From Lentisphaeria bacterium UBA1724 (GTDB taxonomy: Bacteria; Verrucomicrobiota; Lentisphaeria; Oligosphaerales; Oligosphaeraceae), in NCBI GenBank assembly GCA_002315885.1, contig DCIO01000040.1:2680-38457 (forward strand): a DNA stretch of 35,778 bases, read 5' to 3'. Each line of letters opens with the position of its first letter. The first letter of the stretch is position 1. The translations under genes were made by a program, and so were the position numbers. The notes below the pieces were generated by a model. That model saw only the letters and a program-made list of their open reading frames with translations, was not told the DNA's origin and did not search any database. Below, piece after piece: positions 17,469-23,134 of the stretch.

Positions 17469-17894
17469 TTAGGCCTGACGAGAATTCTTGGAATGGAAGG
17501 GATTCCGAATTTGGACAGAACCGTATATCTGACCATCTGCCAATTTTTCGGAATAGATATGGGTGCAACTGGCGGCTTGGGCGGAGGCCACCACCATGGC
17601 GTCATAGAATTCCAGGCCAAACTGCGTGTGGATGTCCATGGCCTGAATGACAAGGTCCGCGGGCTCCTGGCACATCTTCAGTTTCCGAAAGACCGTAACG
17701 GCCTGGCGCGCGTGAGCGGAGGTATTGCCTGGAATCTTCAAAAGACAGGCGGCAGTCTCGCGGAGGGCCTGCTGGGAGACCATTCCTTCCCCAGTCACAT
17801 AGGCGCGTTTCAGCAATTCGGCGGCAAGTTTGTGCTTCCCTTCGTCACGATTGGTGGCGGCGTAAATCAAAATGTCGGCGTCAAGCAAATACAT
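17469..17894 (-). CDS. vapC: PIN-domain toxin (VapC-type ribonuclease)
   Basis: The 141-residue protein is a PIN-domain nuclease, the toxin class that cleaves RNA in type II VapBC systems. It starts MYLLDADILIYA with D5 and D7, has E46 in ALRETAA, D98 in EFYDAMVVASA, and a final acidic pair in YSEKLADGQ (E116, D120). This supplies the usual four metal-binding acids. It is encoded directly after a ribbon-helix-helix antitoxin gene with a two-base gap, and GGGAGG is placed about eight bases before its ATG, inside the antitoxin gene. The pair is transcribed toward the glycosidase and separated from it by a strong terminator. Confidence 0.88.
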   Translation of the reverse strand: MYLLDADILIYAATNRDEGKHKLAAELLKRAYVTGEGMVSQQALRETAACLLKIPGNTSAHARQAVTVFRKLKMCQEPADLVIQAMDIHTQFGLEFYDAMVVASAQAASCTHIYSEKLADGQIYGSVQIRNPFHSKNSRQA

Positions 17895-17896
17895 GA

Positions 17897-18139
17897 TTAT
17901 TTATCCTCCCGAAGGTTATGTTCTTCACGGTTAAATTCCCAATTCTTCGGAAGATTAAAATCAAGAGAGGCAAGAAGGTCATTCATTTTGGCAGCTTCCT
18001 TCTCGCGTTCCTCACGAATCTCTTTCGCCTTGGCTTCCAAGGCCTCGCGAACAATCTGGTTCAGGGAGGACTTGTGGGCGGCTGCCCATTGACGGACGTC
18101 CTGAATGACAGACTCTGGCGCAGAAAGGGTAATGTTCAT
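17897..18139 (-). CDS. Ribbon-helix-helix antitoxin (VapB-type)
   Basis: The 80-residue protein begins with a short beta strand and two helices, MNITLSAPESVIQDVRQWAA then HKSSLNQIVREALEAKAKE, the pattern of ribbon-helix-helix DNA-binding antitoxins. The rest is a charged helix (IREEREKEAAKMNDLLASL) and a disordered-looking C-terminal segment that would bind and neutralise the PIN toxin encoded two bases downstream. Such antitoxins normally repress their own operon. No clear Shine-Dalgarno sequence precedes its ATG; the upstream region has TGTGT repeats at about 18152 and 18167 that could be part of an operator. Confidence 0.85.
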   Translation of the reverse strand: MNITLSAPESVIQDVRQWAAAHKSSLNQIVREALEAKAKEIREEREKEAAKMNDLLASLDFNLPKNWEFNREEHNLREDK

Positions 18140-18185
18140 GGCAGAATGATATGTGTGTTCAAGGGATGTGTACGTGAAAACCGTC

Positions 18186-18255
18186 TATAATATACGCTGG
18201 ATTTGTATTTGTATGTGCTTTTTGTAAGAAAAAATCAGAAAATCAGAAATTCTGA
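18186..18255 (+). promoter_or_regulatory. Possible promoter and operator upstream of the BatA-like gene
   Basis: A perfect -10 hexamer TATAAT is at 18186-18191, but no good -35 element lies 16-18 bases upstream. Downstream, TCAGAA occurs twice in direct orientation (18235 and 18243, 8-bp period) and once inverted as TTCTGA (18250-18255), forming a palindrome TCAGAA-A-TTCTGA. These could be a promoter and a regulator site for the gene starting at 18319. Confidence 0.3.
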
Positions 18256-18318
18256 ACGATTTATCTCCGTGTAGAATCTTCTTTTTAGGAATGCCGTGTG
18301 TTCCTAGGGGATTATGTT

Positions 18319-20214
18319 ATGGAAAATCTCCATTGTATCACTGTAGGCATGTTTTCTTTTTCACATATTGGAATGCTTTGGCTGGCGCCCCTGGTGGCGG
18401 TTCCCGTGGTGTTGCATCTGTTAAGCAGATTAGCGCCCCGGAAGCTCCGTTTCCCAGGCATTCGTTTCCTGCGTTCGGCGCCAATGCCATTGCGGGGACG
18501 CCGACGCTGGCAGGATTTGCTTTTGATGGCGTTGCGCTGTCTGATTATTGGCTGTGGGGTGTTGCTTGCCGCCGGCATTCGGTGGGATGAACGCAAGTCG
18601 GATGTATCCTCAACGGAAAAGGGCATCTGTGCGATTTTGGATACCTCTGCATCCATGGAACCCGTTGTGGAAACTATGGGCTATTTGGCCTTCGGCTTGC
18701 CAAGGGAGACGCATTATATCGGTGGTGCGCGGGATTCCTGGGAGGTCGGTCGCGGCGTCTTGGATACCCGTGCAGTGCTGCAGGAGGCCTCCGAATGGCT
18801 GGCGCATTTCCCACCCACGGGACGAGAGTTGCATATTTTCACGGACCTGCAGGCCAATGACTGGGCGGATGGCTTTGCGGTGATGCCCGAGGGCACTAGT
18901 GTGGAAATCCATACTCCGACAGAGAATGTGAAGCGGAATTGTGGGTTTTCTGGGGTGACGGTGGATGCGTTGGCAAAGGGACGCATTCGTATCCTCGTGC
19001 GTTTCAGAAATTGGGGAGATGATGCGGTGGAACGACAGGTCACCCTGACATTGGATGGCCATGACCACTATTTCAAGATTACCGCGCAACCGAATTCCGC
19101 AGGTGTCTTGCCGATTGTCCTGGAACAACCGACGGATCCGAAGGGCTTGGTGAAGATGTCGCCTGGAGATGACTATTCCTTTGACGACCAGTGGGTATTC
19201 TGGGCGCGTGGCGAGGCCGCACATCCCGTTTTGGCGGTATTGCCTAGTGAGGACGAGGAACTCGCCGAGGAACTGGAGGCGTTTTTTGTGCCTGCGTTGA
19301 CCGCGGAACCCGACGAAGCCCCCGCGAGATACGACGTGGCGATTCTGGATTGCCTGGGTGTGGAATACGCGGATTTTTCGGAGTTGTCGGCGATTTTCTT
19401 GCTGGGCTCCGCAGAACGCCTGAGTCCGGAGGTGCTGGCACGTGTGCGGGAGTATGTCGAGGCGGGTGGGGTGCTTTTTGTGGTGCCGGGAAATTCTTCC
19501 GTGGCGGGATGGCGCGCTTTGCAGGGAAGTGGCTTGGCGCCAGCTCACGGAACGCCACTCTTGGAAAAGCGTGTTACGGGGATTGGTGTCCTTCCTGCAA
19601 AGAGCCCCCTGGCGTCGATATTTCCCGAGAAGGCATCCTCGGATTTGCATCTGCTGAATATCCGTCAATGGCTTCGGGTGGAGACAGGGGCGGAGGATGC
19701 GGTCATTCTACAGACAATTGAGGACGCGCCGGCGCTGATTCGCCGAAGTGTGGGTAAGGGCACGGAATTCCTCTTTACCTTCGGGTTCCATCATACCGCA
19801 TCCGATTTCGTGACTTCGAAATCCTTCCTGCCTGTGTTGCGAGAACTCGCCGACCAGGCACTAAATGGCCATTCCGAGACGATTCGGCTATCCTGCGGAG
19901 ATCCGCTGCCATCCCGAAAGGATATCGCGGGGCAGGTTATTGCCGTTGACGAGAATGCCAATACTGCTACGCCTGGGCTTTGGACATACGGAAATCGTCT
20001 GGTGGAAGTCAATCCCCCCACAGGGGAGTCCATTCCACAATTTGTGGAAGAGGAGGAGGTCCTGCGGGCACTCCGGGACAATGCCATCCTGGAGGAGCAT
20101 TCCAACGGCGATGTGGTCATGGAAAATCAAGTGGCGCGTTTTCTGGCGCTGGCACTCTGCGGGATGCTACTCCTGGAGGGACTCTTCATCCTCCGAAAGC
20201 ACCGCGTGAGATAA
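18319..20214 (+). CDS. BatA-type N-terminal double-transmembrane protein
   Basis: The 631-residue membrane protein starts with the BatA/aerotolerance N-terminal module: a first membrane helix (IGMLWLAPLVAVPVVLHLLSRL, near residues 17-38), the basic RKLRFPGIRFLR segment, then RRRWQDLLLMALRCLIIGCGVLLA as the second helix. Next comes a von Willebrand A-like region with ILDTSASM, which fits the DxSxS metal-site motif, and a long beta-rich extracytoplasmic part. A C-terminal helix (FLALALCGMLLLEGLFIL) anchors the other end. The ATG at 18319 has AGGGGA seven bases upstream. Relatives usually sit in MoxR-ATPase/DUF58 clusters that act in envelope stress; none of those genes is here, so its partners are unknown. 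Confidence 0.75.
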   Translation: MENLHCITVGMFSFSHIGMLWLAPLVAVPVVLHLLSRLAPRKLRFPGIRFLRSAPMPLRGRRRWQDLLLMALRCLIIGCGVLLAAGIRWDERKSDVSSTEKGICAILDTSASMEPVVETMGYLAFGLPRETHYIGGARDSWEVGRGVLDTRAVLQEASEWLAHFPPTGRELHIFTDLQANDWADGFAVMPEGTSVEIHTPTENVKRNCGFSGVTVDALAKGRIRILVRFRNWGDDAVERQVTLTLDGHDHYFKITAQPNSAGVLPIVLEQPTDPKGLVKMSPGDDYSFDDQWVFWARGEAAHPVLAVLPSEDEELAEELEAFFVPALTAEPDEAPARYDVAILDCLGVEYADFSELSAIFLLGSAERLSPEVLARVREYVEAGGVLFVVPGNSSVAGWRALQGSGLAPAHGTPLLEKRVTGIGVLPAKSPLASIFPEKASSDLHLLNIRQWLRVETGAEDAVILQTIEDAPALIRRSVGKGTEFLFTFGFHHTASDFVTSKSFLPVLRELADQALNGHSETIRLSCGDPLPSRKDIAGQVIAVDENANTATPGLWTYGNRLVEVNPPTGESIPQFVEEEEVLRALRDNAILEEHSNGDVVMENQVARFLALALCGMLLLEGLFILRKHRVR

Positions 20215-20279
20215 CTGCAGTCTTGTTTTGGGGGAAACATGACGAATTGGTCATTATGGACATATTCAGTCAATTATGT

Positions 20280-20307
20280 TTGAAGAATTGTGAAGAGCGG
20301 TTATATT
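20280..20307 (+). promoter_or_regulatory. Candidate promoter of rpmA
   Basis: TTGAAG (20280-20285) and TATATT (20302-20307) are separated by 16 bases, about 75 bases before the rpmA ATG. Both match the sigma-70 consensus at four or more positions. Agreement is by eye. Confidence 0.45.
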
Positions 20308-20380
20308 AAGCGACTTGCACGAGCAAAGAATTTTTCTACACACATAAAGCAATCACTTTTAAGCAAGGAGTTTAGAAGCT

Positions 20381-20641
20381 ATGGCACATAAAAAAGGCCA
20401 ATCTTCCAGCCGTAACGGTCGTGACAGCAATCCTCAGTATCGTGGCGTGAAGGCCTACGGTGGCGAGAAGGTCACTGCTGGAAGCATCATCATCCGTCAG
20501 TGCGGCACCAAGTACTTCCCCGGCAAGAACTGCGGCATGGGCCGTGACTTCACCGTCTTCGCCCTGATCGACGGCACCGTGGAGTTCGTCAAGCACTCCC
20601 GCAAGATCAACATCATCCCCCTGGAAGCCGCTGCTGAGTAA
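20381..20641 (+). CDS. rpmA: 50S ribosomal protein L27
   Basis: L27 is a component of the large ribosomal subunit whose N-terminal tail reaches the peptidyl-transferase centre. The 86-residue product has the canonical start MAHKKGQSSSRNGRDSNP, followed by GVKAYGGEKVTAGSIIIRQCGTKYFPG and CGMGRDFTVFALIDGTVEF. The N-terminus begins directly with the mature AHKK form, without the cleavable extension known in Firmicutes. AAGGAG at 20365-20370 lies ten bases before the ATG. The gene stands alone between its own candidate promoter and a strong terminator; the usual upstream rplU (L21) and downstream obg are absent from this window. Confidence 0.98.
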   Translation: MAHKKGQSSSRNGRDSNPQYRGVKAYGGEKVTAGSIIIRQCGTKYFPGKNCGMGRDFTVFALIDGTVEFVKHSRKINIIPLEAAAE

Positions 20642-20666
20642 GCATCCAATCCACGCAGGATAGAAG

Positions 20667-20701
20667 AGAGCGCGTCGGATTTTCCGATGCGCTCTTTTTT
20701 T
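20667..20701 (+). terminator. Rho-independent terminator of rpmA
   Basis: A 13-bp stem (20667-20679 with 20683-20695, one G-U pair) with a three-base loop is followed by a T tract to 20701. It starts 25 bases after the rpmA stop. Confidence 0.93.
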
Positions 20702-20729
20702 GTCTGGGGGGGGCAGGTAGGCTAGTTTT

Positions 20730-20758
20730 TTGTCCACAATTACTTGGCGGGATAAAAG
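20730..20758 (+). promoter_or_regulatory. Possible promoter of mtaB
   Basis: TTGTCC (20730-20735) and TAAAAG (20753-20758) are spaced by 17 bases in the gap before mtaB. Each has about four consensus matches. A run of eight G residues lies just upstream at 20706-20713. Weak support. Confidence 0.28.
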
Positions 20759-20791
20759 GGGATTGCGTGGGAGATTTATATTATTCATGAT

Positions 20792-22126
20792 ATGGAAAAG
20801 AAGCGCGTAGCATTTCATACTTTGGGTTGCCGTCTGAATCAGGCGGACTCTGCGTTGTTGGCGGCGGATATGTCTGACCACGGCTATGAAGTCGTGGGGT
20901 GGGGTGAACCCGCTGAGGTCGTGGTCATCAACAGTTGTGCAGTGACGGGTGTGGCCTCCCAGAAGAGCCGTCAGGCGGTGACTGCCGCCCGGAAGCTCTA
21001 TCCCGATGCCTATTTGGTGGTCTGCGGATGCGCCGCCACGGATGAGCAGTTGCTGGCAGGGAAGGGGGCTTTGCTGGCGGACCTTCTTTTGCCCAATCCC
21101 AAGCCAAAGTCCCTAGCGGCGTTGTTGCCGGAAAATCCCGCCCATTGCGAGCATATTGCGGTAAGGCCATCATCTGTAGTTCCCCACTGCGAGGGCTTTA
21201 CGATTCCTGGCGTTGGGCTCTATTCCGAGCGCACTCGCGCCAATCTGAAGGTCCAGGACGGCTGCAGTTTCCGTTGCACCTACTGCATTGTGCCGTCGGT
21301 CCGTGGGCCCGCCCGTTCCCGTGACTTGGAGGACATCCTTCGCGAAGCCCGTGCGCTGATTGACCGTGGTTACCGTGAGTTGGTTTTGACGGGGGTGAAT
21401 GTGGCTACCTATCGGCAGGATGACGCGGATTTGGCCACAGTCCTGCAGAAGATTTTGGAGATCCCCGGAGACTACCGTCTGCGCCTGGGCTCCGTGGAGC
21501 CCGGACCGCTTCTGGACCGCGTCATCGACTTGATGGCATCCTATCCCCGGATGTGCCGTTTCCTGCATCTGCCTCTGCAGAATGGCGATGGGGATATCCT
21601 TCGCCGCATGGGACGCCGATATACGCTGGAGGAGTATGCCCGGACGGTGGAATTGGCGGCATCAAAGGTGGAAGGTATTTGCCTTGGCACCGACATCATG
21701 GTGGGCTTCCCTGGAGAAGATGACGCCGCATTCCAGCGGTGCTACGATTATCTCGATGCGCTGCCGCTTTCGCTGATGCACGTCTTTTGTTATTCGCCGC
21801 GTCCAGGAACCCCTGCGGCCACCTGGCCCGGGCGTCCTGCGAAGGCGGTCTCCCATGTGCGGGAGGAGCGGTTGTTGGAATTGGCGGCGGGGAAAGCGCG
21901 GACATTTGCGGCAAGTCAGGTGGGCAAGATGGCGCGAGTGCTTCTGGAAACGGGTGAACCCGCAATCCATGGCTGGTCCGACAACTATCTGAAGGTGGTG
22001 CTGCCGCCGTCGGCAGGATTGGATCCCAATACCTTCCATGACTGCAAAATCGCCGGGGTGCTTCCTGGCGTGGAACGGGAAGTCGCAGGACAATGCTCAA
22101 TTCACAATTCTCAATTCTCAATTTAA
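20792..22126 (+). CDS. mtaB: tRNA t6A37 methylthiotransferase MtaB
   Basis: MtaB adds a methylthio group to N6-threonylcarbamoyladenosine at tRNA position 37. The 444-residue protein has the N-terminal MTTase domain with three Fe-S cysteines (C13 in HTLGCRLNQAD, C49 in INSCAVT, C80 in VVCGCAA) and the radical-SAM CxxxCxxC motif at C158, C162 and C165 (DGCSFRCTYCIVPSVRGPARSR). Later blocks, FLHLPLQNGDGDILRRMGRRY and GTDIMVGFPGED, are typical, and a TRAM-like C-terminus follows. GCRLNQAD favours the MtaB subgroup over MiaB or RimO. The last residues (about SIHNSQFSI) are read from a CTCAATT repeat, so the natural C-terminus has been altered by repeat insertion. The start ATG lacks a close ribosome-binding site. 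Confidence 0.9.
   Translation: MEKKRVAFHTLGCRLNQADSALLAADMSDHGYEVVGWGEPAEVVVINSCAVTGVASQKSRQAVTAARKLYPDAYLVVCGCAATDEQLLAGKGALLADLLLPNPKPKSLAALLPENPAHCEHIAVRPSSVVPHCEGFTIPGVGLYSERTRANLKVQDGCSFRCTYCIVPSVRGPARSRDLEDILREARALIDRGYRELVLTGVNVATYRQDDADLATVLQKILEIPGDYRLRLGSVEPGPLLDRVIDLMASYPRMCRFLHLPLQNGDGDILRRMGRRYTLEEYARTVELAASKVEGICLGTDIMVGFPGEDDAAFQRCYDYLDALPLSLMHVFCYSPRPGTPAATWPGRPAKAVSHVREERLLELAAGKARTFAASQVGKMARVLLETGEPAIHGWSDNYLKVVLPPSAGLDPNTFHDCKIAGVLPGVEREVAGQCSIHNSQFSI
22091..22124 (+). repeat. 34-bp repeat, left copy of inverted pair flanking nif3
   Basis: The block contains four CTCAATT-type heptamers (22096-22123) and begins CAATG. Its reverse complement recurs at 22956-22989 with 31 of 34 positions identical, counted by eye. 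The left copy overlaps the 3' end of mtaB and ends at the first base of its stop codon. Confidence 0.88.
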
Positions 22127-22162
22127 TGAAAATTGGGTGGCGGAGATAATAGGAGAGTCGGT

Positions 22163-22936
22163 ATGTCTATCACGCGGAAGGAATTAACGGATTATCTGGA
22201 TTCTCTGTTCGAGGATTTTGCGTGTCCCGAGGACTACTCGCGGAATGGCCTGCAGGTGGAGGGGGCGGAGGAGGTCTCCACAGTAGCCTTTGCCGTGGAT
22301 GCGCGACAGGCGACCTTCCAGGCGGCGGCGGAACAACACGCGGAGTTCCTCTTCTGTCACCACGGACTCTTCTGGGGAGATGGGCTTCCGCGAATTGTTG
22401 GTCTGAATGCAAAACATATCAAGACATTGATTCGGAACGACATCTCCCTTTATGGAATGCATCTGCCGCTGGATGCCCATACGGAAATCGGAAATAACGC
22501 GGGACTGGCGGATGTCCTGGGAATTCCAACAGACGCGCGGGAGCCCTTTGCGTTTGTGCGGGGCGTCTATGCGGGCGTCATCGCAAATTTGCCTGAACCC
22601 ACCACGGCGGGGACGCTGGCGTCGATTCTGACGAAGAATATGAACTCTCCCTTTGCGGTGTATGGGGATGAGACGGCGCCCGTTCTGCGGGTGGCGATTG
22701 CCTCGGGAAAAAGCGCCAGCGAGGTCATGAGTGCCGCAAAACACGGCGCGCAGGCGCTGATTACGGGGGAGTTGGGCCATGTGGAGGGGATTCTGGCGCA
22801 GGAATTGGGCGTGCAGATGATTACAGGGGGCCATTATATCACGGAAACTCTGGGGCCTAAGGCAGTCATGGCGAAGGTCCAGGCGCGCTTCCCGGAACTC
22901 CAGTGCGTCTGGCTCGACGCACCCACGGACCTGTAA
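22163..22936 (+). CDS. Nif3-like dinuclear metal-centre protein (DUF34/YbgI family)
   Basis: The 257-residue protein belongs to the widespread Nif3/DUF34 family, which forms hexameric toroids with a two-metal site and whose exact reaction is unsettled (often annotated GTP cyclohydrolase 1 type 2). Metal-ligand blocks are clear: FLFCHHGLFWG near residue 65-75, GMHLPLDAHTEIGNNAGLADVLG, and the C-terminal GELGHVEGILAQE and ITGGHYITETLG. The ATG at 22163 has AGGAG (22151-22155) seven bases upstream and gives the family-typical start MSITRKELTDYLDSLF. Length is close to E. coli YbgI (247). It follows mtaB by 36 bases and is bracketed by 34-bp inverted repeats. No mobile-element gene is present. 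Confidence 0.9.
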   Translation: MSITRKELTDYLDSLFEDFACPEDYSRNGLQVEGAEEVSTVAFAVDARQATFQAAAEQHAEFLFCHHGLFWGDGLPRIVGLNAKHIKTLIRNDISLYGMHLPLDAHTEIGNNAGLADVLGIPTDAREPFAFVRGVYAGVIANLPEPTTAGTLASILTKNMNSPFAVYGDETAPVLRVAIASGKSASEVMSAAKHGAQALITGELGHVEGILAQELGVQMITGGHYITETLGPKAVMAKVQARFPELQCVWLDAPTDL

Positions 22937-22946
22937 ACGGATTCTT

Positions 22947-22989
22947 GATTCTCAAAAATTGAGAATCGAGCATTGAGAATTGAGCATTG
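22947..22989 (+). repeat. 34-bp repeat, right inverted copy, plus overlapping hairpin
   Basis: Positions 22956-22989 are the inverted partner of 22091-22124. The left end also forms a perfect 9-bp hairpin, GATTCTCAA (22947-22955) with TTGAGAATC (22959-22967) and a three-base loop. The hairpin lies just after nif3 but has no T tract, so its role as a terminator is doubtful. Confidence 0.82.
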
Positions 22990-23013
22990 TTTCAGGCGTT
23001 TCGACTTGAAATT

Positions 23014-23078
23014 TATGCGCGCGCGTGTATGTTATGCGCGTACGCGTGCTCGTATGCGTATGTATGTGCGTATGCGCG
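23014..23078. promoter_or_regulatory. Alternating purine-pyrimidine (Z-DNA-prone) tract upstream of gyrB
   Basis: Strict pyrimidine-purine alternation runs through three adjoining blocks, 23014-23032, 23033-23049 and 23051-23078, broken only at 23032/23033 and 23049-23051. It contains GCGCGCGCG at 23017-23025 and many TATG/TGCG steps. Such sequence favours left-handed Z-DNA under negative supercoiling. It ends 56 bases before the gyrB start. An in-frame extension through it would give an Arg/Met-rich peptide unlike any GyrB N-terminus, so it is judged non-coding. Confidence 0.8.
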
Positions 23079-23134
23079 AGCGGGACGAATTTTTGTTTTG
23101 TTTGTTTCAATCCCCTCTGAACCCAAGAAAAGTT

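Noticed and set aside
20239..20283. 14-codon ORF (MTNWSLWTYSVNYV) upstream of rpmA with a G-rich stretch before it
   Set aside because: It overlaps the -35 element of the candidate rpmA promoter and so is probably upstream of the transcript; composition gives no further support.
22091..22989. Insertion sequence with terminal inverted repeats
   Set aside because: The enclosed gene is a Nif3-family protein, not a transposase, and no target-site duplication was recognised.
22973..23134. In-frame 54-codon extension of GyrB upstream of the chosen start
   Set aside because: It would translate the inverted repeat and the alternating purine-pyrimidine tract into an Arg/Met-rich peptide absent from GyrB proteins.
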